From Anaerolineaceae bacterium (lineage in GTDB: Bacteria; Chloroflexota; Anaerolineae; Aggregatilineales; Phototrophicaceae): 64,000 nt of DNA. The translations under genes were made by a program, and so were the position numbers. The stretch covers positions 186,001 to 250,000 of the forward strand of contig JACKCG010000001.1 of the NCBI GenBank assembly GCA_020634135.1, given 5' to 3'. Positions 1 through 8,438 of the stretch are shown here, piece by piece. Positions within the stretch are counted from its first letter, which is position 1, and each line of letters starts with the position of its first letter. A model generated the notes under the pieces. That model was not told the DNA's origin, did no database searches, and saw only the letters and a list, made by a program, of their open reading frames with translations.

Positions 1-543
1 CCCGCGTGGCATACCCGGCCATGCTTCGTAGCCGACAGCAATCCATGCATCGGTATTCATGAACATTGTCAGGAGTTCACGAAAGATGTGTTGGGATACC
101 TGCAACGAGAAAATACCATGCCCAAAGCCATCCATCAAACGTTCATCACGGGTGATGGGCATCCGCAGCCAGGGTGCCAACACAAAACGGCGTTCGCGTT
201 CATTGCAGTCAACAAAGGTCTTGCTATAAGTATAGGCGCTATCCCGATTAAGTTCGGTCACGAAATCCTGATATACCTTTCCATAGCCGTTGATTTTTTC
301 GGCATGGTAAACCAGGTATTGCTCGTAACGATCTGCGTCAACCGGGAAATTCACAAAAATCGTCGTAATGACAGCTCGCATCGTCTCGCGTACAACATCA
401 TCCATCGGGCCAGGAGGGATATCCGGCAGGGGCAAAAGGCGAATTTGCTCAACGTAGTTCAACACGAACGGTATGCCTACTCCGGCTGCAATTGCAGTTG
501 CACCCGCGAAAGTCAGTAGGAATTGGCGTCTGGTTATTGTCAT
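1..543 (-). CDS. Tat-exported gluconate 2-dehydrogenase subunit 3-like protein (partial)
   Basis: The gene starts at 543 and runs off the left edge, giving 181 codons. The N-terminus MTITRRQFLLTFAGATA is a typical twin-arginine signal with a hydrophobic stretch, so the product is probably exported folded or anchored outside. The rest is mostly helical and rich in charged and aromatic residues, and its visible end (GYEAWPGMPR) resembles the GY..WPG motif near the end of gluconate 2-dehydrogenase subunit 3. That family is the small Tat-targeted partner of a flavin (GMC) oxidoreductase, which would be expected just downstream outside the window. The family call rests on the signal and that one motif and is only moderately secure; that this is a real gene is clear. 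Confidence 0.6.
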   Translation of the reverse strand, partial: MTITRRQFLLTFAGATAIAAGVGIPFVLNYVEQIRLLPLPDIPPGPMDDVVRETMRAVITTIFVNFPVDADRYEQYLVYHAEKINGYGKVYQDFVTELNRDSAYTYSKTFVDCNERERRFVLAPWLRMPITRDERLMDGFGHGIFSLQVSQHIFRELLTMFMNTDAWIAVGYEAWPGMPRG

Positions 544-578
544 GGTTTTAACGCCTTCTCTGGAAAAAACATTTAATC

Positions 579-2126
579 TCAGTTGACCCGCCGCATAAGA
601 GCATACGTGCCAAACTGGATTTCCATCTCGAAATTTGCTTCACGCTCCGGCGTATCGTAGATGCCAACCCAGGAAGCAAATGGCCCGATGAGCAGATAGT
701 CTGGTGATGCTTGTAACAGGTCATAGTTGAAAGCATAAGACTGGTTCTCTGATCGTTGGCGCAGAGTTTTCCACATGACGAGTTGATGGGGCATATGGTA
801 GTTACGATGTAACCCCCGACCCGTGATTTGCCATTCCCAGGTTTCAACGACGGCTGAGCGATCAACGCGCTGGTCAATATAGGCAATCATCATTTCATCA
901 TAGGCAGGCTCGTCATAAGTAAGTGTTGGAAGCACATTGGTGAAAAATCCAAATATGAGCAGCGCCCCCAGCGAAATGATATAGACACGTTTTGCCACTT
1001 TCTCAGGTATTGACCATTTACAAACAGCCGCAAACAACAATCCGTACAGGGTTCGTCCGACCAGCAGCAGGCTAATCATCAGCGCACCAAAGATATAGCG
1101 TGGCCAGCCAATTGAGAAAATATAAACCCATATGACTGAGAAGCCTACATATACCGCCAGTGTAGCTTCCAGCCAATGTTTATCCCTTTCATCAGGCGCA
1201 ACAGTGCCGACAACTTTGTAAGCTCTCCGGAACCAGTCCCCTAACCCGATCAGGGGAATTGCCAGGATAATGTACATGCCGCGTGATAGTGTAGAACCTC
1301 TAAGATTGGTGAAAAAGTGGATTTGGATACCGCTAACACTGATAACACTGTTTTCCCACCGGACATCCGCAGGCGATAAGGCCTGTGTGAACACGATCCA
1401 GGCCAAGTAAACACCAACTGCGCCAATGACTGGCAGTAGTAAACGTAGTAAATGGCCTTTGCGCTGTATAGCACGCAGGATAGCGATGAAGATGACTGCG
1501 GGTAAAAACGGGATGATAACCTGGAATTTGGTTAAAAAGCCCAGCCCAGCGAAAAGGCCGGAAGCAAGGGCAAAGACGACTGTTTCGCTGCTCCAGTCAC
1601 GCAGCCATAACAGGATAGCGATCAGCCCGAACATGAAAGCAGGCACTTCACCCAGTATTTGGCGACCTAGCAGCAGCAGGCCAACATCGGACAAGGTAGG
1701 GAATGCCAGAACAAAAGTGGTTATCCATAAGGCTATCTGGCCGCCGTACAGTCTTTCTGAAAGAAAATACAGACAGACGACGGTGACGATGGTGCATAAG
1801 ACAACGATCAACCGCGCTTGCACCAACCCGTTCCCCAAAAGGCTGACGCTCAGTGCTATTGGCAGAACCAATGGCGAGCCAGAAGAGATGGATGCGTCAA
1901 AGAGTTTGACACCCTGGTAGCTAAGTGTTCCATACTGGCCGGTTTCGACAAGGGTAACCGCCGCGTTCAGGGTAAACCCCTCATCTAGCCAGGAAGCCGG
2001 ATATGTATCCAGGTGGACGAGCGTAGCTCCGAGTGTTAAACCAATAAGGATTATCAGAGGAATAATATGTGATTGTGTGGGGCTTCCAAAATCCGTTATG
2101 TGTTGTTTCAACCGGGTAAGTGTCAT
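579..2126 (-). CDS. GT-C fold membrane glycosyltransferase (GT39/PMT-like)
   Basis: The product is a polytopic membrane protein of about 515 residues with some ten hydrophobic segments. A conserved acidic pair in the first periplasmic loop (YPASWLDEGFT, about residue 45) is the hallmark of ArnT/PMT-type transferases that move a sugar from a polyprenyl phosphate to a lipid or protein acceptor. The C-terminal 120 residues form a soluble domain, as in that family. An in-frame ATG exists 27 bases upstream (2153), but the codon at 2126 follows an AAAAGG stretch and is preferred. It lies 35 bases upstream of the Tat protein gene on the same strand. Acceptor and sugar cannot be deduced. Confidence 0.8.
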   Translation of the reverse strand: MTLTRLKQHITDFGSPTQSHIIPLIILIGLTLGATLVHLDTYPASWLDEGFTLNAAVTLVETGQYGTLSYQGVKLFDASISSGSPLVLPIALSVSLLGNGLVQARLIVVLCTIVTVVCLYFLSERLYGGQIALWITTFVLAFPTLSDVGLLLLGRQILGEVPAFMFGLIAILLWLRDWSSETVVFALASGLFAGLGFLTKFQVIIPFLPAVIFIAILRAIQRKGHLLRLLLPVIGAVGVYLAWIVFTQALSPADVRWENSVISVSGIQIHFFTNLRGSTLSRGMYIILAIPLIGLGDWFRRAYKVVGTVAPDERDKHWLEATLAVYVGFSVIWVYIFSIGWPRYIFGALMISLLLVGRTLYGLLFAAVCKWSIPEKVAKRVYIISLGALLIFGFFTNVLPTLTYDEPAYDEMMIAYIDQRVDRSAVVETWEWQITGRGLHRNYHMPHQLVMWKTLRQRSENQSYAFNYDLLQASPDYLLIGPFASWVGIYDTPEREANFEMEIQFGTYALMRRVN

Positions 2127-2290
2127 GAGCCTTTTACGCTTAGTGCATCTCATAGCGAACGGACAAACTAAAAAGAACGTATCACAGCATCACATCATTA
2201 TGTCTATTATTCAAGAAATCAGGCGCATTTTTCAGGCTCTCCCTGATCGTTGGATTCGTCATTCCAACATTAATCTATCGGCTCAGTGCA

Positions 2291-2313
2291 GGAGAGGGCC
2301 TCAAACCCTCTCC
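2291..2313. terminator. Hairpin between hydantoinase and glycosyltransferase genes
   Basis: GGAGAGGG (2291-2298) and CCCTCTCC (2306-2313) form a perfect 8-bp stem with a 7-base loop. It lies about 60 bases past the hydantoinase stop codon. On the minus strand no T-run follows, so intrinsic termination there is uncertain; on the plus strand a short ATTTTA follows. Confidence 0.4.
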
Positions 2314-2371
2314 ATTTTACTACAAAATGCACGACTGACACGCCACATTCAGGTAGAGGCTGGGTACCGGT

Positions 2372-3847
2372 CTACAGTACGGGTGCATTGGGTTTGCGGG
2401 CGATATACTGACCGTCGCCATTCTTGCCTAACCATTCTTCGCCATCCACCAACTTCTTGCCACGCTGGTAGACCTGTACCGGCACGCCCTTAACCTTCAT
2501 GCCTTCGTACATATTATAGTCGCAGCGCATGTGGTGGGTTTCGACGCTGATGGTGTGGCGTTTCTTGGGATCCCATACCAGAATGTCGGCGTCTGCGCCA
2601 ACGGCAATTGTACCTTTGCGCGGGTACATGCCGAAAATCTTGGCAGGATTGGTCGCATTGAGTTCTACGAAACGAGTTGGAGAAATCTTGCCACTGTTGA
2701 CGCCCAGATGCCACATGACAATCAATCTGTCTTCGATACCCGGTAGGCCGTTAGGAATCTTAGAGAAGTTGCCTAATCCCAGTTCTTTTCCGGGGCGGCG
2801 GTAGCTGGGGTTCTGCTGCTCGTATGCTACCCAATCACCGCCGTTGTGTTTCTTGGCCCACTCCTGCCAGGGGCCTTTGCCGCCTTCATACCAGAAGTCA
2901 CAGTGATCGGTGCTGACGACCTGGAGGGTGCCATCTTTCACAGCGCGCCACAAGACCTCATGGTGTTCGGAATTGCGAACCGGGGGTGAGCAGACGAACT
3001 TCGCACCCTCAAAACCAGGTGCGCCCAGGTGCTTGTCCCGCGTAATATGAAAATACTGGACACAGGTTTCGCCCATGACAGGATAACCTGCTGCCCGTCC
3101 GCGTCGTAGTGCGTCTACCGATTGTTCACACGTCATGTGAACCACATACAAAGGGCAACCGGTCATGCCAGCCATGACGACAGCGCGGTTGGTGGCTTCA
3201 CCTTCGATTTCCGGTGGTCGGGACGAATAGTGCCAGATTGGATCAGTTTTGCCCTCAGCGAGCAGGTTGAGCCGCAGTTGTTCTTCGACATCGCCGTTTT
3301 CGGCATGAACCATGACGATCATCCCATTAGCTGCCGCGACTTGCATAGCCTTATAGAGCGTTGCATCGTCTACCTGGAAGACGTTCTTATAGGCCATGAA
3401 CAGCTTGAGACTGGTGATACCTTCGTTGACGAGGGACGGGATTTCGTTCATCACGTCATCACGCAGATCGGTGACGGCCATATGAAAAGCATAGTCAATC
3501 TGGGCAGGTTTGGCTTTTTCGCGCCAGGTCGCCAGTCCATCATGGAGGCTGCCACCCTTGGGCTGAATCACAAAGTCAATGTGCATTGTCGTGCCACCAA
3601 ACGCCGCCGCTTTGTGGCCGATGTCAAAGTCATCGTTGCTGTAGGTGCCGCCAAAGGGCAGATCAAGGTGAGTATGCACATCAATCCCGCCTGGCATCAG
3701 GTATTTACCCCGGCAGTTGATAACTTCATGCCCTCGGCTGCTGATGTTCTTGCCGATTAAGGTGATAATTTCACCTTCGACCAGTACATCTCCCTCAAAC
3801 ATTTCGCTGGCTGTGACAATTGTTCCGTTCTTAAATAGTGTTCCCAT
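2372..3847 (-). CDS. hydA: Dihydropyrimidinase / D-hydantoinase
   Basis: This 491-residue amidohydrolase of the cyclic amidase group opens dihydropyrimidine or hydantoin rings in the cytoplasm. The N-terminal GGIDVHTHLD supplies the metal ligands His58 and His60; SLKLFMAYKN holds the lysine that is carboxylated to bridge two metals; MVHAENGD, VVHMTCEQS and STDHCDF supply further ligands. Length and motif order match the family. The ATG at 3847 has a GAGGAG ribosome site eight bases upstream; an in-frame codon at 3904 lacks one. Its neighbour upstream on the same strand is a LutA-like protein, 87 bases away. Substrate (dihydrouracil, hydantoin or another cyclic imide) is not determined by the sequence. 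Confidence 0.93.
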   Translation of the reverse strand: MGTLFKNGTIVTASEMFEGDVLVEGEIITLIGKNISSRGHEVINCRGKYLMPGGIDVHTHLDLPFGGTYSNDDFDIGHKAAAFGGTTMHIDFVIQPKGGSLHDGLATWREKAKPAQIDYAFHMAVTDLRDDVMNEIPSLVNEGITSLKLFMAYKNVFQVDDATLYKAMQVAAANGMIVMVHAENGDVEEQLRLNLLAEGKTDPIWHYSSRPPEIEGEATNRAVVMAGMTGCPLYVVHMTCEQSVDALRRGRAAGYPVMGETCVQYFHITRDKHLGAPGFEGAKFVCSPPVRNSEHHEVLWRAVKDGTLQVVSTDHCDFWYEGGKGPWQEWAKKHNGGDWVAYEQQNPSYRRPGKELGLGNFSKIPNGLPGIEDRLIVMWHLGVNSGKISPTRFVELNATNPAKIFGMYPRKGTIAVGADADILVWDPKKRHTISVETHHMRCDYNMYEGMKVKGVPVQVYQRGKKLVDGEEWLGKNGDGQYIARKPNAPVL

Positions 3848-3934
3848 AAAAGACTCCTCTATCGCATAAGGCAAAGGCAGAGATTGTTTCGGTATATGTA
3901 CCATTGTAGCGCGTTTTTTGGAGAATTCGCCGCG

Positions 3935-4708
3935 CTACTTCTGATCCTGGTTACGCAGCGCCCCGGCCAGGAAGTCCGCGACATGTGTAATACGCTTGGA
4001 TTTAGCGTTCCTGCTCAGGCCGCCGTTAATCTGTGTCAGGCAGCTTGCATCCCCGGTCAGGATCACGTCAGCATCCGTCTTGTCTACTTGTGTGACTTTG
4101 TCCGCAAGCATCGCGCCGCTGATCTCCGGCATTTTGACGGCGAACAGCCCGCCAAAGCCGCAGCATTGGTCTGCACCTTCCATCTCAACAGTGGTCACGC
4201 CAGTTATGTTGCTGACCAGTTGGCGCGATTGCTCCTTGATCCCCAGCATCCGCAGTCCGTGACAGGCGTCGTGAAATGCGACTCTTGTTGGCGGTAGCGC
4301 TGCGTTCAGGTCGGTAATACCGAGGCCATCCACAAGATATTCGGTGAACTCCCAGATGATGCTGGCCGCATGTATGGCCTGCTCATGCCATTCAGGGTCA
4401 TCCTGGAAGAGTTCGGGATAGTAGTGACGCACCATTGCAACGCAGCTCCCGGACGGTGCCACGATGACTTCGGCTTCTGCGAACGCGCTGAGAAACTGCC
4501 GGGCAACGGACCTGGCGTCCTCGCGGAATCCCGCGTTAAAGGCGGGCTGGCCGCAGCAGGTCTGTGCCATTGGAAACCTCACCTCAATGCCGAGATGCTC
4601 CAGAATCTCTACGACAGAGACGCCAGTTTCAGGATATATCATGTCCACAATACAGGTGACAAACAGGGATACAGGTTTGTAACGGGGCGAAGGGCGTAAA
4701 TCAGTCAT
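3935..4708 (-). CDS. LutA/GlpC-type CCG-domain (Fe-S) oxidoreductase subunit
   Basis: The 257-residue protein has two cysteine-rich CCG repeats: CIVDMIYPETG...QTCCGQPAFNAG near the N-terminus, and DACHG...DQCCGFGGLFAVK in the second half. This is the arrangement of LutA/YkgE, the CCG subunit of the LutABC L-lactate dehydrogenase, and of the CCG domain in GlpC and heterodisulfide reductase. Such domains bind a noncubane Fe-S cluster and pass electrons. LutB and LutC partners, normally adjacent, are not present here. The ATG at 4708 follows AAGG by about nine bases. It is divergent from the GNAT gene at 4820, with 111 bases between for both promoters. Confidence 0.82.
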   Translation of the reverse strand: MTDLRPSPRYKPVSLFVTCIVDMIYPETGVSVVEILEHLGIEVRFPMAQTCCGQPAFNAGFREDARSVARQFLSAFAEAEVIVAPSGSCVAMVRHYYPELFQDDPEWHEQAIHAASIIWEFTEYLVDGLGITDLNAALPPTRVAFHDACHGLRMLGIKEQSRQLVSNITGVTTVEMEGADQCCGFGGLFAVKMPEISGAMLADKVTQVDKTDADVILTGDASCLTQINGGLSRNAKSKRITHVADFLAGALRNQDQK

Positions 4709-4819
4709 GGTTTTTTACCTTGCTTGTTCTGCCGGTGTTGGCCTGCTGGACTGCTTGCATTTGCAATTCTTGGCGGCTACGCTGGTGAATGTTTGCCAGA
4801 ATAGTTAAGGAAGATCATC

Positions 4820-5299
4820 ATGCTGGATGAAACGTTCACCATTCGTCAGGCCACCTTAGCCGATGTTCTCACTATTGTAGCGCACCGCCGCCGGATGTTC
4901 GAGGATATGGGCCATACCAACTCGGATAGTATGGAAACTATGGATGAGATCGGCGCAGAGTGGCTGCGGGTGCGATTGGCGAATGGGCGATACCAGGGCT
5001 GGTTTGCGATAACGCCATCCGGGGCGGTTGTCGCTGGTGCTGGGCTGTGGTTGCAGGATTGGCCGCCGAACCTGTTTGACCAGCAGCCTTACCGGGGGTA
5101 CATTCTGAATGTCTATACTGAACCGGATTACCGTCGTCGTGGGCTGGCACGGATGCTGGTGCAGACTATCAATGGTTGGTGTGCCAGACAGGGCATGACA
5201 ACGGTAAGTCTACATGCCAGCGCCCAGGGGCGTCCCATTTATGAGTCACTTGGCTTTTTGCCCACTAATGAAATGCGGCTTATTATAATCGGAGAGTAG
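4820..5299 (+). CDS. GNAT family N-acetyltransferase
   Basis: The 159-residue protein has the GNAT fold signature. A VYTEPDYRRRGLARMLV stretch forms motif A, with the R/Q-x-x-G-x-G/A pyrophosphate-binding loop for acetyl-CoA, and a later LHASAQGRPIYESLGF stretch forms motif B. Typical single-domain length. An AAGGAAG ribosome site precedes the ATG. The next gene (SDR) starts five bases after its stop, so the two are probably co-transcribed. The acceptor substrate is unknown. Confidence 0.88.
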   Translation: MLDETFTIRQATLADVLTIVAHRRRMFEDMGHTNSDSMETMDEIGAEWLRVRLANGRYQGWFAITPSGAVVAGAGLWLQDWPPNLFDQQPYRGYILNVYTEPDYRRRGLARMLVQTINGWCARQGMTTVSLHASAQGRPIYESLGFLPTNEMRLIIIGE

Positions 5300-5304
5300 C
5301 GATC

Positions 5305-6063
5305 ATGGATTTTGGTGGAAAAACCGTTCTGATTACCGGTGGGTCACGTGGCATCGGTCGGGCATGTGCTATTCAGTTCGCCGCTCATGGGGCAAAGGTG
5401 ATGGTGCATTACCATCGCAGCCAGGCCGGGGCGGAAGACACGCTGCGTTTGATGAAGGGCGAGGGTCATCACATCGTGCAGGCAGATATTGCCGATGCCG
5501 ATGCCGTGCGTCGCATGGTGAAGACCAGCGTTGAGCAGTTGGGGCGGTTGGACATCCTGGTCAACAATGCCGGTATTTATGAGGAACACAAAATAGACGA
5601 TGTTGATTTTGAAGTATGGCGAACCGCATGGCGGGAGATACTCGACACCAATCTGGTTGGCGCGGCAAATACGGCTTACTGGGCAGCGCAGCAGATGATC
5701 CGTCAGGGTGGGGGACATATCGTCAATGTGTCGTCACGCGGGGCATTCCGGGGTGAACCGGATGCGCCTGCTTATGGTGCGAGCAAGGCCGGGATGAATG
5801 CTATGAGTCAGTCATTGGCGAAGGCGCTTGCGCCGCATCTCATCAGCGTCACAGCGGTCGCACCCGGTTGGGTTGAAACCGATATGGCAGCAGACTATCT
5901 TAATAGTCCGGCGGGAGAAGCTATTCGCGGGCAGAGTCCGATGGGGCGGGTAGCGACCCCGGACGAAGTGGCACATACCGTGTTGTTCCTGGCATCGGCA
6001 CAATCACTCTTTCTGACTGGCGCAATCGTGGATGTAAACGGGGCTTCCTACTTGCGAACCTGA
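5305..6063 (+). CDS. Short-chain dehydrogenase/reductase (FabG-like)
   Basis: This 252-residue classical SDR has the NAD(P) motif TGGSRGIGRA near residue 10, NNAG around residue 90, an active-site serine in VNVSSRG, and the catalytic Tyr157 and Lys161 in YGASK. The C-terminal GWVETDMA loop is typical of 3-oxoacyl-ACP reductase-like enzymes. A GGAGAG site sits eight bases before the ATG. It follows the GNAT gene by five bases. With no fatty-acid genes alongside, it could reduce or oxidise another alcohol or ketone; FabG itself is not claimed. Confidence 0.88.
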   Translation: MDFGGKTVLITGGSRGIGRACAIQFAAHGAKVMVHYHRSQAGAEDTLRLMKGEGHHIVQADIADADAVRRMVKTSVEQLGRLDILVNNAGIYEEHKIDDVDFEVWRTAWREILDTNLVGAANTAYWAAQQMIRQGGGHIVNVSSRGAFRGEPDAPAYGASKAGMNAMSQSLAKALAPHLISVTAVAPGWVETDMAADYLNSPAGEAIRGQSPMGRVATPDEVAHTVLFLASAQSLFLTGAIVDVNGASYLRT

Positions 6064-6212
6064 CCGTCAGAGCCTGCTGTCTCGCCGGGGAATATGCATT
6101 AATTGAGTTAGAAAGTGATCGTAAGATGGGATGTGATTCCCGGAAAGATGCGTCGTTATAGAAATTTGCACTATAATAAAGTGGAATTGCTATCGTCAGG
6201 AGAACAGCCGTT

Positions 6213-7424
6213 ATGCACCAACCAGGATACGATATTCGCCTTCGCAGCAGCGCCCAGACTAATACCGGGCAGGTGAGACAAAACAACGAAGATAATATCC
6301 ATCTATGGTCGCGGGACAAGTATGTGCTGGCGGTGGTAGCGGATGGCATGGGTGGTGCAGCAGCGGGCGAGGAGGCCAGTCGAATCGCAGTCGAAGCGAT
6401 TGAGGATGGCATGGCGATGCGGGATTACAGCACCCCGGAGGCGCTGTTAGAGATGGATGATGGTGTTGTTAAAGAAAGACTACGCCAGGCTATTCAGACG
6501 GCTAATCTTGAAATTATGCGGCGGGCCACCGCTTCACCAGACATGCGCGGGATGGGAACAACGGTCACGCTGGCATTTATCCGCAAAACTCACGCGATTG
6601 TGGCGCATGTTGGTGACAGTCGTGCATACCTTGTGGATCGTTTGGATGGCGATATTACCCAAATCACCGCTGACCACAGTTTTGTGCAGGCGCTGCTGGC
6701 TGCCGGGCATATCACCCTTGAGCAGGCCGAGGAACACCCAATGCGTAACGTGTTATACCGGGCACTAGGGCAGGGTGAAGATGTTGAGGTGGATATTTAT
6801 GTCAAAGACCTGCATATCGGTGATCGCCTGGTGCTATGCTCAGATGGCTTGACACGCCATGTGAAACCGGAGGAAATCGCCCAGCTTGTGTTGGCACACG
6901 ATAACCCTGATATTGCCGGTCAGCGCTTGATTGATTTAGCGAATGAGCGTGGCGGTGAAGATAACGTTAGTGTGATTGTCATTTCAGTTGAGCAGAAACT
7001 CCCAACCAAACCGCCTGAAAAAGAAGCTGCACTGGCCGATGCTAACGATGATGATGAAACGCTGGTGCTAAAGGACCGCAAACCGGGCACGAAACCGCTC
7101 CCTCCTTTGCCCGATACATCAGAAGCATCTCACTCCGGTGAAGCGCTCGCGACGGTATCTCCGGGTGAACGCCTGGAGCCAGAGGGCGTGGTTTATCCCG
7201 ATCCGCTGCAAAAGGGCAAAATGGATGCGGAGCGCCCCAGTGATGATGCTCAGCCCAGCGATTTTGATGAAGTAGTGGCCGACGATACACTTGACAGGGC
7301 GATTATGACCCGCCCTGGAAATCTACTGTCGGACCTGCCGCAACAAGTGGCCGATCACTCGGATTCAGCCGATGATAATGATGAAGCTGAAGGTGTTGAT
7401 TTACGGATTCCAGACCAACAATGA
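6213..7424 (+). CDS. PP2C family serine/threonine protein phosphatase with acidic tail
   Basis: Residues about 10-255 form a bacterial PP2C catalytic domain: RQNNEDN (Asp27), ADGMGG (Asp44), HVGDSRAYL, SDGLTRHV and GGEDNVSVIV carry the metal-binding aspartates. Residues about 265-403 are a low-complexity acidic and proline-rich tail with no membrane segment. Enzymes of this type reverse Hanks-type kinase phosphorylation in the cytoplasm, but no such kinase gene is in the window. AGGAGA precedes the ATG. Its stop overlaps the ATG of the MerB-fold gene (ATGA), implying translational coupling. A TATAAT hexamer at 6172-6177 lies upstream, but no convincing -35 box was seen. Confidence 0.92.
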   Translation: MHQPGYDIRLRSSAQTNTGQVRQNNEDNIHLWSRDKYVLAVVADGMGGAAAGEEASRIAVEAIEDGMAMRDYSTPEALLEMDDGVVKERLRQAIQTANLEIMRRATASPDMRGMGTTVTLAFIRKTHAIVAHVGDSRAYLVDRLDGDITQITADHSFVQALLAAGHITLEQAEEHPMRNVLYRALGQGEDVEVDIYVKDLHIGDRLVLCSDGLTRHVKPEEIAQLVLAHDNPDIAGQRLIDLANERGGEDNVSVIVISVEQKLPTKPPEKEAALADANDDDETLVLKDRKPGTKPLPPLPDTSEASHSGEALATVSPGERLEPEGVVYPDPLQKGKMDAERPSDDAQPSDFDEVVADDTLDRAIMTRPGNLLSDLPQQVADHSDSADDNDEAEGVDLRIPDQQ

Positions 7425-8200
7425 CAACCAAACCCATTCTTTGGCCTGAACCTATAGATGAACAGCGATTGCCTGGCGGCCAGGCTGCCTGGATCAATTC
7501 TGTTATTACCCAATACACCGCTCTCGTGGATGAACTCAGCGCTGATGAGCGTCGTTTGTATGCTTATATCTGGGAAAGTATGACCCGCTTCATTGCCCCG
7601 GTCAGCATCCGCCAATACAGTGGCATCAAACAGCCACAGATCGTCATCCAGCAAATGGTTGCCAGCCTGAATACGCGCAAACTGCTGTGGTACGATGACG
7701 ACCTGCGAGCAATTCTGCAATGCCCGCCTTATTCTGTGCTGCACACCTCGCACCAGGTCAAAGCCTTTGGTTGGGGGCGAGCTTTCGCGAGTAGTTTTGT
7801 TGATGCGCCGTCGGCGCTCCTGGTGTATGGCCCGAATGTCTGGGTGGATATGCAGGGGACATGCCCACGCAGCGGCGAGGAGCTGACGTTGCGGGTCAAA
7901 ATGCGCGAAGACTTCAAGCTGGAATTTGATGTTCCCTCCGGCGGCGAAGGCTGGTGTGTCTGGTTGCCATCGTACCCGGAAGAGACACCGGAACGGACCT
8001 ACCAGGAATTCAACATTTTACGCTCAAAGATTAATGTTTTTCATTCACTTCAGGATTTGCAGACTCACCAGCAGTACCAGGATGATGAGGGAGTCGGTGT
8101 GATCTACACGCTGGAACAGGCGCTGTACGCAAGCCAGTTTTTGTTGTATGCCTATTCTCGCGTGCTCAATCCCTCAGACTGGCAGACTGCACAAGCCTGA
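7421..8200 (+). CDS. MerB-fold (alkylmercury lyase-like) protein lacking catalytic cysteines
   Basis: The 259-residue protein resembles the organomercurial lyase family in layout: a winged-helix-like N-terminal half (about residues 38-95), a PPYSVLHTSHQV stretch matching the PFS..PT.H.V stretch of the family, then a region ending in CPRSGEELTLRV that corresponds to the CP.CG motif, and an INVFHS segment where MerB has CC.IHFF. In true MerB the helix after the beta strand carries the catalytic Cys and Asp; here that position reads FGWGRAFASSF, and the second cysteine pair is absent (FNILRSKIN). Organomercurial cleavage is therefore unlikely. It is translationally coupled to the PP2C phosphatase. 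The family call is by eye. Confidence 0.55.
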   Translation: MTTKPILWPEPIDEQRLPGGQAAWINSVITQYTALVDELSADERRLYAYIWESMTRFIAPVSIRQYSGIKQPQIVIQQMVASLNTRKLLWYDDDLRAILQCPPYSVLHTSHQVKAFGWGRAFASSFVDAPSALLVYGPNVWVDMQGTCPRSGEELTLRVKMREDFKLEFDVPSGGEGWCVWLPSYPEETPERTYQEFNILRSKINVFHSLQDLQTHQQYQDDEGVGVIYTLEQALYASQFLLYAYSRVLNPSDWQTAQA

Positions 8201-8368
8201 ACATGCCGCTTATCACATCTGGTGGCATCTACCCGCTATCCATAAGATCACGAAATTTTCTGAAAGTCACTTAAAAGTAAGGTTTCTCCCGTAGTAACGA
8301 TGGGTCTAAGCGTATTGCTCTGTGTAAAATCGGATGTCCATACGATTACTAAGAAGTCACAACGTTAC

Positions 8369-8400
8369 TTGACAAGGGAAATGCGCATTTCGACTAAAAT
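8369..8400 (+). promoter_or_regulatory. Possible sigma-70 promoter of the NHLM export genes
   Basis: A consensus TTGACA (8369-8374) is followed by TAAAAT (8395-8400), about 40 bases before the first NHLM gene. The 20-base spacer is longer than the usual 17, so activity would be weak or activator-dependent. The 238-base gap from 8201 to 8438 otherwise shows only a 42-codon open frame (8300-8428) without a ribosome site. Confidence 0.4.
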
Positions 8401-8438
8401 GGTTAGAATTAAAAAACTCTGTTATTAGAAGGCTGGAC

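Noticed and set aside
1426..1920. 164-codon plus-strand frame inside the glycosyltransferase gene
   Set aside because: It is rich in Arg, Ser and Thr in a pattern produced by reading hydrophobic membrane codons backwards; no motif or ribosome site supports it.
3122..3760. 212-codon plus-strand frame inside the hydantoinase gene
   Set aside because: It is antisense to a clearly conserved gene with intact metal-binding motifs, and shows no motif of its own.
8300..8428. 42-codon frame before the NHLM genes as a precursor peptide
   Set aside because: It has no ribosome site, no GG leader junction and no NHLP or Nif11 character, and overlaps the likely promoter.
8201..8438. tRNA or riboswitch in the gap before the NHLM genes
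   Set aside because: No cloverleaf or conserved aptamer pattern was found; only a promoter-like pair of hexamers is visible.
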